Notes under the pieces: generated by a model
The model's database searches: none
What the model saw: the letters and a program-made list of their open reading frames with translations, nothing else
Told to the model about the DNA's origin: nothing
Source: Populus alba
Lineage: Eukaryota > Streptophyta > Magnoliopsida > Malpighiales > Salicaceae
Direction: 5' to 3'
DNA length: 64,000 nucleotides
Assembly: GCF_005239225.2 (NCBI RefSeq)
Contig: NC_133299.1
Location: 15,976,511 to 16,040,510, forward strand
Shown: piece after piece, positions 42,001-53,652 of the stretch
Position numbering within the stretch: the first letter of the stretch is position 1
Layout of the letters: the number at the start of each line of letters is the position of its first letter
Made by a program: the position numbers and the translations under genes

Positions 42001-45000
42001 CAGTGCCACTTGTCAGACAGATAGATATATGGAAATCATCATGAATCTGGTACCTAATTGATAACGTTTGATCAAAATCGTAAATGTACAGGCCCATGGA
42101 AGAGCAAAGACAGCGTTACGGACCATCTTTATACAGTCTGACAGCAATGGTTCTCTTGATTAGACTATTTATTCAACTTGCTTGGGGGAGATTTGAGGCT
42201 AAAAAATTGTGGGTAACTTGCTGCCTTTACTGAGTTTTCTAATGTTTAGATGTAGTATGTTGTCATAAGCTAGATATATGTTTTACTGTATCTTAGCCAG
42301 TGCTGTTGTGACATTTTCCGTGGGTTGCTTTTCTGCCTTTGTGCTGTGGTGTATATTTTATCAGAACCAGGGATCAAGTTGCTGTCCTGGAACAAGCTGT
42401 TGATGTCTACACTTGTGAGTTCAGAAGGTTCATCACCTTCATCAGGTATTGCTCCTGCTTCTATTGTGATGGTGGTGATGCTACTTCTACAATTATTTAC
42501 ATTAGCATCGCTGTTGTTGTTAGTTTTTTTTTTTTTTTTTAATTTACTAAAACCATCACCGTCATCATTTTGCTATGCTGTTGATAAATGCTCTTGGAGT
42601 TTAAAGGGATATTTCTCTTTCCATAAACTAGTGATTTTTTATGTTCAGAGAAAATAGGAAAAATGAGATGTAGGAGGGGCTTACACAAATCTTCTAATGT
42701 GGATTAAGGTAGGGTAAAATTGGAATTACAGGGTTGTTGAAGGTCAACAAAGATTCTTGGGACATGTTGATGAAATTTTGTTGAAAAGGTTCTCTTTTAC
42801 GATTGTCTTTGCTACAAGAAATTAAGATAGAGTGTAGATTATCTATGGAGATCAACAAATCATCAGGTTGGGGGGCAAATTTGATGGATCAATTGATGCA
42901 GAAATTGTTGGGAAAATACACAGGAGTTTAGGGTTTTAAGTGGTGCCATAAATGGGATATGATTGGGTGAAAAATCAAGAAAATTAGCAACTCTGGAGGC
43001 TGCACTGTGCTACGAACAGTATGGGAGCATTGTCAGGGTTGGAATCTTGGGATTTTTGGAGGAAGACATCAAGATTTAAGTGTAACTTTTTATTGATGAA
43101 ATAAGGTTATTGTGATATCAGTAGTTAGAGAGGTGATACTGATTTAGAATGGAGATGGTAAAAGAACATTTCTTGAGCATAATGAGGTAAAATATTCATT
43201 CAAACTTAAAGTAAAACATGCATTAATTTATTAACAAAACTCTACAATATTACAAGAGTATGTGGTTGTTTATATTCATTAGGAATTCCTTACGCAAAAA
43301 TTCTATAATTATGACCAAACTTGAACATGAAAAGAGATAGGGCTTGTATGCTCTGTTTTTTACTGGTGGAAAACAATGGTTTGTTTTTATAAAAGAAAAT
43401 CCACAGAAGGAAAACTGGGATTTTCTATTTTAATATGATAGATAATAATTAATGTTTTATGGGATCTATATTAGTTGTTCTCATGTTCATTTGAATGTTT
43501 GTATTGTCAGTGAGGTATTTGCAAACTCCCCTTTCTTTATTTCAGCAGAAGCTGCTGGTGCATTAGAAGCTAGGTAAGTTTTTCAGGTTTTCACCTTCTA
43601 ATTAATATCAGTACTTTCAATTTGAACTTTTCTACTTTGTTCTATACAGAAACAATGATGACTACAAGGAGATAAATGTTCCAGCTGGGAAAACTCACGA
43701 GGTTTGTTATAAGCACTATTTGCAGGATTTCTGTTCATATTGTGTGTGCACGCACGTGCATGTGCACGCATAAATGAATCCAGTGGAAGTTAAATCTTTC
43801 ATAGTTGCTTGCTAATTATTCTACACACTTGGGAGGAGCTTCATTGAAATTTGCTGAAAGCTTTTTTTCTTTTTTTTCTTTTTGAAATGCACAAGTCTAT
43901 ATTAATCTCCTTCTAGACTTTGTGCCTGCTAGCATATGAACAGGAATCTGTAAAAGAGTTCAACTGTAGATTGCACTGGAGAAGTTCATTTGTGTGCTCA
44001 GATGACTGGCTTGTTTTTTTAAATGTTTTCTCTTTTCCATTGTTTAAATGCAAGTCCTGTAGCTCCTTGGAATCTTTTACATCTTTTTCAGATATTGACT
44101 TGCTAATGGTAACGGCATTACCTTTCTAGGTTTCATTGTCTGTGGAATCAGTGAACTCATACATTGCTTGGGATTTCAGTTTGATACAAGGCAAAATTAA
44201 CATGGTAGTATTCTCAAACTATTTCTTGAGCTGGGTTCATAACACGAAATCTGTTTTTGTTGCTCTTTCAATTATTTTTAGCTTCTGGGGTGTTTAGCTA
44301 ACGAAATTTTTCATCTTGGTAATCTTCTTGTTCGTGTTATCAATCCTTCCTTTGGGACTAAGCTTTTGAACTTTGTCTGCTGTATTTTAAAATTAGATAC
44401 TGTAGTTTTAACTTCGCATTTCCTCTACGCAGTACAAGAAAAACTGTTTTTCTCTTAGTTATATCCATGCAACTGTAGAGGGTGACATGGACCAAGCACA
44501 TTTTTAGAAATTATTTTATCAGGCCTTATGTCACAGTCAGTATTCTGTGAATTACCTACAGAAGTTGTCATGTAGACTAGAAATGAGGTTTCCTATTTCA
44601 ATTGCAACACTCAGTTTTCATTTATTGAAGGGTTTTTTGGGATTAAAAAAGGTGTCAAAAGTGGGATCTATCATTGAATAAGAAACTCGAAATGTGACCA
44701 ATGACAAACTAGATTGATGACTAGGAAATTAGTATCAATTCCATGTGTGTTCTTTCCAAGAAAGATGCCTTTTGTGGTACAGTCTGCATGATGCAATGAA
44801 AGTAGTTGGATGCTTCCTGTTTTCACAGGGGGTCTCCATTTACCTAGTGCTAATTGGGTGGTTTGGGATTAATTTGAAGCTTTGGGTCGGTTATGTTAAA
44901 GCTTTCTGGTTAAACTGGTATGTTTTGGTTGTACCGTATAATGTTGAGAAAATCTGATGTCATCATCAAACTAGAAAAGGGAAGGTAAAAAATCAGAGAT

Positions 45001-45887
45001 TTGATTGGCAGTTAAGCCAGGGTTGAACTGTGATGCTATTATTATCTCATAGTTTTAGCCTTTTTTATTTATTTTTTTGTTGTTTCAATCACTGCCTTTT
45101 CCATCTTACTGGGGTTATATGTTGCTGGTCAGGATATTGGATTTAGTGTGGAGTGTACAGACCCTACAGGGAAAAAAACTGTAAGTTAAACTAGGAAATG
45201 TTTACTACTTTTGTAGTTTTTTTTATATAAAAAATTTTCTTCAATTAGACCTTTCACTTGTATTGTACTACAAATACAAAAGATTGCGGTTGACCTATTG
45301 TTGCTAATTTCTGATTTCCTGGTTTCGATTTTGTATTAATTTCTTTAATTATGTATTGTGCCCTTGCATGTAATTTGTGGCATGTGTGGTCCTTCCATAG
45401 CTGATACTACCTTATCGACGTTATGAATCTGATCAAGTGAGTTACTGACTATTTTACCACACCTTCCAAAATGATGGATGGATCTCTTCATGATATGAAT
45501 GCTGATACAGGGAGATCTCTTACCCATGACGTTGATGTTGTTAACAGGGGAACTTCTCCACTTGCGTATCTGGAAACTACAAGCTTATTTGGGATAATTC
45601 ATATTCTGCATTTTTTAAAAAGGTGAGAAGCATGCTGAGCATTAATAACATGATTCGTTTGGGACAATTTACTCCCTTTCTGCGAGACTAACATAACCTA
45701 CTTATAGTGACATCAGTATGTGACTTGTTAAAAACAATGACTAGTAGTGAGCTACTGTGCTGTGTTCACAATTATTTAAACATTTCTCGTGCCATCTCAA
45801 TTTTTGTAATAGGTCCTGCGTTACAAGGTGGACTGTATACCTCCGGTTGTTGAGCCAGTGCAATCTGCAGGTGAAATGGAAGAATAA
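39085..45887 (+). CDS. Plant GOLD-domain protein (At5g01010-like), fifteen exons
   Basis: Exons: 39085-39247, 39351-39478, 39566-39683, 40723-40879, 41159-41237, 41900-41940, 42092-42208, 42365-42445, 43511-43573, 43650-43701, 44130-44204, 45133-45180, 45401-45436, 45548-45622, 45813-45887. They join in frame to 435 residues; donors are GT (exon 7 uses GTGGGT). The N-terminal two-thirds is helical and charged (FRGTLIRQQRERSERNKQAE; LVKYLVGVPQVLLDFIRQI) with no signal peptide or clear membrane segment. The last third (about 325-425) is a beta-rich GOLD domain: VPAGKTHEV, VNSYIAWDFSLIQGKI, IGFSVECTDPTGKK, VLRYKVDCIPP. GOLD domains serve protein or cargo binding in Golgi trafficking; unlike p24 proteins this one looks cytosolic. 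Biochemical role unknown. The resemblance to At5g01010 (annotated from memory as retinal-binding or GOLD family) is my recall, not a search. Confidence 0.88.
41341..41776. mobile_element. MITE-like element in intron 5 of the GOLD gene
   Basis: Inverted ends: GTGTTTGGTATGGGGTGAAAA at the left and, on the minus strand, ATGTTTGGTACAGGGGTCAAG at the right. The interior is A-rich and non-coding. TGTTTGGT-ended MITEs are common in plants. Confidence 0.55.
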
Positions 45888-46479
45888 CTGTCGCCTCCTT
45901 AGCTTTAGCATTTGCGCCAAGATGCTGTCTCATGGTGATTTGGATCAAATTTATTTGTACTATTGCCTTTTTTTTTTTTTATTTTTTATCACATCCGATG
46001 AAAGAATGTTGCTTCTTGTTTTGGCACGGCTTAATCCGCCACTACACTAACTTGTTCTATGTTACCTGACAATCAGTATAACCCATTCTTCCAATTATTG
46101 CAATTAATGCCAGAGCAGCCTAGCAAGTAACAAGCTCCGAGAGCAAAGAATATAGGAGGTCCCCTTTTTTTCTTTTTCTTTTTCTTTTTTTTTAATTTTT
46201 ATCCCTTTCGATAAAGAAAATGCTTGGATTTAGAAGGTTTTTGCAACACAAAAATTACTACTACTGATATTCCTACGTGATCAAGGATGGCATGGATTCT
46301 GAAAAACAAAAAGATGGCATGGTAGGAGGGGCCTCCATGCATAGCTGAAATTGTCATCTCCTGAGAGCTGCTCGCTACACCAAATGACGTTACTGCATAT
46401 CACTAGTGGCAATGGCCGCTTGATTGTGGTTCTACTGTTCTTGATGCTTGAGAGCTGCATGAAGCAGTTGTCTGCTTTA
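45888..46479. other. 3' flank of the GOLD gene
   Basis: Likely 3' UTR then spacer with T-rich runs. No gene recognised. Confidence 0.5.
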
Positions 46480-46680
46480 CAGATAGGATTTCAGAAAGGT
46501 CATTCTTGAAGGTGATGCTAAGTTGGTGATCGAGGCTGCAGCATCAGAGCCAAACACGCCTTAAGGAGTTCCATGCTTCAACACGGTCGTAACAGGTTAA
46601 AGAAGCTGTTGCAATGTCCATAGTAGTCGTAAATGGGCTGCCCACTTTGGGAACAAAGGGCCCTGAGTGAATCTTGATTT
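46480..46680 (+). pseudogene. Fragment of an RNase H-like (RVT_3) domain
   Basis: A short frame (about 46489-46563) reads FRKVILEGDAKLVIEAA, the conserved strand-helix of plant RNase H-like domains found in non-LTR elements and many uncharacterised genes (usual pattern KxxxEGDSxLVVEA). A stop codon follows (N-T-P-stop) and only hints of homology continue (KWAAHFGNKGP). No start or complete domain. A remnant. Confidence 0.4.
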
Positions 46681-47369
46681 TGATCAATGTTTTTACTTCG
46701 GGATTGGGTCCAAAATAGCTACGTAGAAGACAATCTTGAACTGTTGTTTAGGGGGCTACTTGACCAAAGAAAAAAAGCTACTTGCTGCAGCTGGTACCAC
46801 TGCTTGAAACCTAGCAGACCACAAGACCAAATGAGCAGACTCTGAAAACAGTCGAGGATGCAAAATAATAGATTAAACAAACTATAGTCTTATCTAGGAT
46901 TAAGTAATTAATAAGAGTATAAGACACACGTTAGCGGAAAAAAAAATCAATTTTGAAGGGCACCTTGCTAAGCTTCATATGGCACGACCAGCATGGATTA
47001 ATTTCTTGATTAACCTTTCCTTGATGTTTCATTCAGTGTGGTTAAAACTGAACAAACTACTTGAGGCACGATAAGGATGGCCAGGCCGGTGAATCCAGCA
47101 TCCAGAGTACATAGGCAGATATCTAGAATTGAAGCTCGGACGGCGGCGGCGACCGGGAAGGGGGTATTTGATTGAACAAGGAACCTTTCATGAGCATGCA
47201 TGCATCATCTATCACTGGATTATATGCATCAATGAAAGCAGTTAAATACGCAATTAATAGCAACAAATATGATGATGGTAAGGCGAGAGAACCAGAAGCC
47301 CGCTTCGCAGAATCCCGAGTATCCGAGAGTAATTGACAAGGGTCAAACTCCATTGTATTTTCCCCATGA

Positions 47370-47650
47370 TTTCAACACACACCTGACCTGATAGATAAAT
47401 AGCTCAATGCAAACCTTTGGAGTGCCTCTCACGGCCATATTGAGTGGATGGAAGCCAAATACCTACATCCTTTTCTAACTTGAGAAGATTCAAAACCTTC
47501 CCCTCATCCATATGCTAGCCCATAGCACATTTGTTCTCGAGTCATCCATAGAACACCAGCATCTCAAATAGGCCTTTATCAAATCCTGAACTATTTCAAT
47601 TCTATACATGAGCAGCTAAATACATGACCACCTACCACAAAAAGCTATTA
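47370..47650 (-). pseudogene. Possible ankyrin-repeat gene remnant
   Basis: On the minus strand, AAHVYRIEIVQDLIKAY, then MDDSRTNVL, and after a frame change GKVLNLLKLEKDV and GFHPLNMAVRG resemble successive ankyrin-type segments (xxAAxxGHxxIVxxLI; DxxGxNVLHxA; GxTPLHxAVxG). Stops and frameshifts interrupt it. Resemblance by eye only; could be chance. Downstream on the same strand a hydrophobic stretch (47220-47300) would fit the membrane part of an ACD6-like protein. Confidence 0.27.
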
Positions 47651-49474
47651 TCTGGTCTTAGATATCCCATGATAAGAATTAATTCATTGGGCCGTTTCAA
47701 GGAATTTTGACCGGCCTGATCAAACATCTTACAGGAAAATGCATTAAATTGTACCAAAGCTTCATGTGCTAGGAATGGAAAATCAATTGCTAATAAATGT
47801 AATGGATAATTCGATACAGCAACGAATTATCCATTGTTGATTGTGAGCAATGAAAAAATTCATAGCTGAAAAATCAATAAAAGCAAATCTATATTCCATA
47901 TTTTTTGTTACTGATTTTGTTGATAAATTTGTTTAGTAATGGATTTTAGTTTTCTTTCGAATGAATTTAGTTGCTAATTGCTCTATTGTTTTAGTAGTGT
48001 ATGATAATCAATTTTTTTGTTAAGAAAAAAGTTGGCTTATGAATAACACATCACATGCTATTGCTACCGCGATTAGCGACTAGCATTTTAGCAATAAGTA
48101 GGTTGTGATTCCAATTGGGCTTCGCTTCTCTTCTCTTCTCAAGGGTCTAGGAAAGTGGATTTTTAGGCATCTGGCCCATTTTCCACTCAATTGTCAAAAC
48201 AATTGCTTGTGCCTATATTTCTAAACTTGACAATATGAATTGCAGTCCAGTTTTGAATGCATGTATGTCGTTGCCACCGTGGTTTGTTGTGTTGTTTGTG
48301 ATATAATTATCTTGTTTTCTTTTCATTTTTTTAGCTTTGATCTGCTTTAGGGTTCAGAGAAATATATAGAGGACTTACCCCATCTAGTAAGATTGGCATT
48401 AATTAGTAGTACTTGGTGTGTGTAAGCAAATTTCTTGTCAATGATAGTTAATCATCTTACGGGGTTCAACCAATTTCTTGTTATAGTTTTATAAAAAAAT
48501 GTAAAAAAAATAAAAAGTTTTTAAACTATATATCAAGTTATATATTAACTCAACCACTTCTTAAAGACTATAAGCTTTAGAACGTCATTTGGACTAAAGA
48601 AATACATGCTTGTTAAGGATTAATCAAAGAATCTTATTTCATAATATGATGTCATTGAAATATTTTATTAATTATTGATATATATGTGAATCCTAAATAC
48701 ATAGAATTTATAGACTCTTTCACTAGGTTTTGATATATAAACAACATCGAATTTTTAAGGTCTTTCTCGAATATTAAAGCATATACAGTACTTTTCCTTC
48801 AACTTATTATTGTTATCCTAACTCTTTCCTGTTTTTATTACTTTTGTTGCTTTTTTTTAATATTTTTTTTGTTGCTTTTGAGTTATTTATCTTTCTATGA
48901 ATCTAACCTAGTTTTTTTGAACATGAGCCTTAATTTTCCCTTACAAACTCTTATTGAAAACTAGATGATGATAAAGAATGAAGAGTTGTTTTATAAATTT
49001 CACATGACACAATAATGTTTACATCAAGTATATATATACAAACGTATGCCTAGAAAGTAGGAGTCACAAGTGATTGAGTCCAACTCAATCAATTCATTTA
49101 CACCAGCTAAATTTATAGTAGATTGACTTCAACAACAGATCAACATCTTTTTATTTATAGCATATCAACTTCAGCTTATCTTCTCAACACTTATTAATTC
49201 AACCCTTAAAAGAGCCATTGATCCTCTCTTTTTTTAATCAACTCACAAATATTGAGAATAAAATGGTCAGACCAATACAAAAAAAAAATGACAATTCATG
49301 ATTAAAATTACTGATTTTTTTTCCTGAAATGATGCATGAATCACTTCTTCAATTGCGCCAAATCGCTTATTTTGTTTTGTTATATTATTTTCTTTCATTC
49401 AGTTAGCTATGTTTAGATCTATAATTCATTAATTTGATTTTTTTTTTCTTAGAGAAGCTACTTTTTTGTGTGTT
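47651..49474. other. AT-rich intergenic DNA
   Basis: No gene, RNA or defined repeat recognised. Confidence 0.55.
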
Positions 49475-50095
49475 CCTAAGGATGCATTTGCTTTGCAAAA
49501 ATATTTTCTTGAAAATTAACATTATTTCCATCATTTGGATGTATTAAGAAAATTATTTTTAATCCTTAGTTGTTGAGTGGTGGTAACATAATATGAGATA
49601 TGATGGTATGTGAGATATTAATAATTATAATGGAAGTGGTAATTATGATCGTCATTGAATATTGAGTTATGTATGGTTGTTGTGATGACGATAATGTTTA
49701 TGGATAAAATGATAGTTGCTACAATAATTACGTTGATTAGTGACAAAGTAGCGTTTTTTTATGGTGGTTGCAACTGTTATATTATGGTGAATTAATTGGA
49801 ATAATAATAATAATATAGTAGTTATATTAGTAGTAATTAAGATGGTGATAATGGTAAGTGGTCGGTAGCAATGATAGTATTGAAAAGATCAATAATGATG
49901 AAAAAATAATGGTTATATTGATAGCAAGGTTGTGTTAGTGATAATGGTGATGTGTGGGGGTTGTTGGTTCTACAGTGGTGATTAAAATGCTAATTAATGA
50001 TATTGGTGAAAATTATAATAAATTTTAAGGAAAAATATTTTTTTTTCCTTGATTCATGAAGTGAAAAACTTGTCCTCCAAATTATTACTATACGG
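49475..50095. repeat. Element-like block with a strongly C-depleted core
   Basis: Outer parts carry AAAAATATTTTCTTGAAAATTA (left) and AAGGAAAAATATTTTTTTTTCC (right), motifs typical of AT-rich poplar MITEs. The core 49575-49995 is built of degenerate GAT, GGT, AAT and TAT triplets with very few C on the plus strand (about 15 in some 420 bases by eye, against many G). Confidence 0.45.
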
Positions 50096-50310
50096 GGAGT
50101 GGCAAAAAAAATGTTGTTTATATAAACTAAAATTTCAATATTTTTTTCTACATTTAAAGAATAAAGGAAAATAAGAAATATTTGTTACAAAACAAATTAA
50201 CACAACCTGAGGAAACATTAATCATCCTTTAGCAAGACTTGTTAGCTAATAATTAATCAATTAAAAGCATGTGAAAACAACCCGAGAGGGGATGGAAATT
50301 ATATTAAGAG

Positions 50311-50520
50311 CTTGTTTGGCAGTGTGGTTGTGGTTACTTTTCAAATAGCTTTTCGTGTTAAAATGCATATCAATAATTTTTTTAATTTTTTAAAAATTAT
50401 TTTTAACATTAACATATCAAAATGATTTAAAAACACTAAAAATATATTAATTTAAAGTTAATAAAAAAAATATTTTTAAATTGTTTTAAAAATATTTTTG
50501 AAACGGAGATAAGTCCTAAA
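50311..50520 (+). repeat. AT-rich dispersed repeat, copy 3 (most complete)
   Basis: Begins CTTGTTTGGCAGTGTGGTTG, continues TTTTCAAATAGCTTTTCGTG, then ATTAACATATCAAAATGATT and AAACACTAAAAATATATTAA, the pattern of an abundant Salicaceae short element. It links copies 1 and 2. Confidence 0.65.
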
Positions 50521-50577
50521 GCATGAGCATTAAACACTTGATTTCCTGTACGTAGATTGTAGTACACTACATGGAAA

Positions 50578-51117
50578 TTAATCCTGGAAATTGATTAAGA
50601 TATTGTGATGCATACAAATTAATGGATGGATACGCATGCAAGGCAGGCTGATTATATTACTCATGTTGTTGTTATTAAAGGATGGGGGGATGGAAGAGGG
50701 AAATTGGACGTATCCCGCGAGCCGTATCCACTTTTTCCCTGTCAGCTTTATAGTTATGCCGTTGTTTTGTTGTAAAGCTCGAATGTTTGGTGGGGGATGA
50801 GTCTCCGTCTCTTTCCTATCAACAGATGATCCTTCTCTGCGTATGGACATACATAATGTGAATGATTTCAAGATATTGAATTCAAAACTAACGATCATAC
50901 ATCTATGATCTGCCCACCTGGCACGGCGTTTCAAATCACCGAGAGACATGGTCATTAATCCTGTCTGAACTGTGTCCTTGACTTGCCTCCCTTCCCGGAG
51001 ACAATCCATGTCCATCTGCATGCAGCTATCTAGTCTCCAACTAACGCTTCTTCGCCACTGAGATCCGACTGTCAACTGGACAGAAACCACCAAAAAGGCC
51101 ACCAATAATTTGGTCAT
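50578..51117 (-). CDS. Hypothetical ORF with a signal-peptide-like N-terminus
   Basis: An open minus-strand frame, 179 codons from Met at 51117 (the frame is open 20 codons further to 51177). It is the longest unexplained frame in the gene-poor half. The start MTKLLVAFLVVSVQLTVGSQ would be a good signal peptide. The next 50 or so residues (RRSVSWRLDSCMQMD; LKRRARWADHRCM) are basic and contain three Cys, but the rest (many Asn, Ile, His) looks like translated non-coding sequence. If real, it may be a spliced gene whose first exon ends near 50915. No family recognised. Confidence 0.25.
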   Translation of the reverse strand: MTKLLVAFLVVSVQLTVGSQWRRSVSWRLDSCMQMDMDCLREGRQVKDTVQTGLMTMSLGDLKRRARWADHRCMIVSFEFNILKSFTLCMSIRREGSSVDRKETETHPPPNIRALQQNNGITIKLTGKKWIRLAGYVQFPSSIPPSFNNNNMSNIISLPCMRIHPLICMHHNILINFQD

Positions 51118-51177
51118 TATTGGATATTTATGCTTAAAAGTTTGCGAGTGTTTGGTTGCTTCCATCCCGTACCTCAC

Positions 51178-52175
51178 TGCTAGCTAGTCTATTACAGAAT
51201 CTAAACACAAGACATAATCCACGGATTTCGTCTTGGTGGACCCCTTGCATGAATTATGAGCTCTTGTATCACGTGAACGATATAGAAAAGACGTGTGCCA
51301 CGCACGCACGCGCACACACAACACGGGGTTCTTTCTTAGCTTGATGCATGGTGTCCGCTGGACTCTCTTGAATCCGACTAATAATATTTTATATGAATAG
51401 CCCATGCATGGACTGCTATTTTCATAAATATTCTCATAAAAGTTTTGATAAGATAGCTTAGATTATAAATTTTTTAAAGAGATTTCATAGTTTTAACATA
51501 ATTATTTTTCTAGATATTGATATATAACTGCCATGGAGAATAATAGAGCTTTATCTTTGACACATATACCTTATCATTAGAAAAATCCCAATGAGATGTT
51601 TATAACCATATCTTTAAGACTATCAAATAATATCATAATTGGTTAGGAGTTTTGTCTAAAGTTAATTTTGGGTTAAGGTAATTTAAGGATTTTATTTTGG
51701 CTTAATTTAGGGTTAGGATTGTTTGGTGGTAAAAAAAAAAAAAGTGGGGTTAAAATCATGTTATTGAGATCTTTCTAATAGTATTGGACGTATCGAAAAT
51801 AGAGCATCGATGAGTACCTTGTGGCCTATTATTTTTTTTTCTATTTTTTCTTTCCCTTTTTCCTCCATCATTTCTCTCTCGTGCCATGACATCACCTCTC
51901 TCTTTCTTGGTCATTGAATCTTGATTTAAAAAAATAAAAAATGGATTAACTTATGTACATTTAAATTAATTTGTAAAAGACATGTATTTTGACTCTTGAC
52001 TTTTGACTCAACAACCACTATTTTCAATAGCAATTATATACAAAACTAATATTAAAAAACTCAATTATATTCAAATGATGTTATTTTCTAAAACTTTTTT
52101 ATCCTTTATTATTTTTCTGAAACTTTACCAGACAACATTAGTTATATATATAAAAAAAAAAATTATAGGCCTGGG
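51178..52175. other. AT-rich intergenic DNA
   Basis: A short CACGCACGCACGCGCACACACA run lies near 51299-51320. No gene recognised. Confidence 0.5.
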
Positions 52176-52223
52176 TCTTTTACCAAATCATGCTATACCA
52201 AACTAGCATGCTTTGGTAAAAGA
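52176..52223. repeat. Short perfect-like inverted repeat (20-bp arms, 8-bp loop)
   Basis: Left arm TCTTTTACCAAATCATGCTA (52176-52195), loop TACCAAAC, right arm TAGCATGCTTTGGTAAAAGA (52204-52223). The arms pair at 19 of 20 positions. Confidence 0.85.
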
Positions 52224-53279
52224 TTTCGGGTTACATCACAAGATAAAAAAAAAAAAAAAAAAAAGTATTGCGAAAATAGCACACTTTGACTCAATATTAA
52301 TGAGAATCACAGTTTTATTAGTAAACAACTAATAGGAATAGCAGTTATAATAAACAAATGCTATTGTTAATATTTTTTGTATTAAACATTCGTTAATGAC
52401 AATAATGGTTCTTCAATACACACACGCTAATGTGAATAGTAGATGTGTTATCCCAGCATTATTTTAGCCTAATACCAACCCCAAATTTGACATAAAACAA
52501 ACTTTAAATCATCATAACCGAAGCCCAAAAAAACCATAAATTACCAAACTTTAAACCTATAGTTGAGAGTATGATATTTTAACATCATTTTATTTGTTAA
52601 TTATAATTTCAAATTAATGTGTTATTTTTTATATTTTTTATTAATTATTTTTAAAGATAATTGATAATGGCAATAACAAAACATAATTACAATGTTCATT
52701 TTTTTAACATGTAAAAGGATGATTTGAAATTTTAAACAACTTGTTCATGTGTTCACCTGTTAATTAATGATTTTAAATCATGTTTATCTAAAATAAGTAT
52801 GAAAAATACAACATTTAAATCAACATGATAATTAACTAAAAATATATTAAAAAGGTAATAAAATTAAAAATAACTCTAAACCAAAAAAAAAAAAAAAACC
52901 CAACATAATTATACATAACATAATAATACATCTGAATCTATCTATATCTTTTATGACGACAAGTTGGATGGGTTGGCTTCATCAATAGCATGACTTTCAT
53001 TATCTTATGTGGTCTATATATGTTCTAAGTCAACATTATTTAGGTTCAACATCTCTCCTAATAGGTCAAGTATAGTATGACATGTCTCAAACCAAGAAGA
53101 TGCATATAACGAGTTAGTCCATCATCATCATCAAGATCACCAAGATCAATCACAACATATTGATTATCATGTAATAATTTTTCAACGTAATATAAAGTAA
53201 ATAGAAATTATTAATCCATGAATAAAATTAAGCGATTTTGTCCAAGTCTATAAAAGCTAACAAATACTTATAATTTTTT
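52224..53279. other. AT-rich intergenic DNA
   Basis: Poly-A runs near 52243-52264 and 52884-52900. No gene recognised. Confidence 0.5.
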
Positions 53280-53652
53280 GAATATGACATGCATGTGGCT
53301 CATATTCCATCTCCTCGCATGGAGGAACCTGTGTTGATTTTAGTCTAATGACTCAATGTGTTACACTTAGGCACTAGCTCATGCATTTCTTCTTAGAAAT
53401 TATAGGATGCACCTCTCTAAAAATATGATTTCTATGTGCATCTCACATCAATATATACTGGAGATGGTGGGTCATCCAAGTGCAATCAGTGTGCCTACCC
53501 AAACAGCTAATGGAATGGAACTGATCGTTTGTATCTATGTCAAACAAGATATGTTGTTTGAGGGCAAATTGCCACATTACACAATCTGAGCAATGCATCT
53601 CAACAAGTACAAAAAATATTAGGGCGGCAATTGATGTCCATAAAAGGAACAA
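53280..53652 (-). pseudogene. Plant mobile domain (PMD/MAIN-like) gene fragment
   Basis: The minus strand reads MWQFALKQHILFDIDTNDQF, HSISCLGRHTDCTWMTHHLQ, YILM, then a TGA and DAHRNHIF. The pattern (xFGLxQxIP..DTxDxLHxIDLRGR..DWxxxHxxYIxxWxxR) is that of the C-terminal part of plant mobile domain proteins, found in MAIN-like genes and several transposon types. The TGA sits where Trp (W) is conserved, so TGG to TGA is likely. No start, no complete domain; the sequence decays on both sides. Confidence 0.45.
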
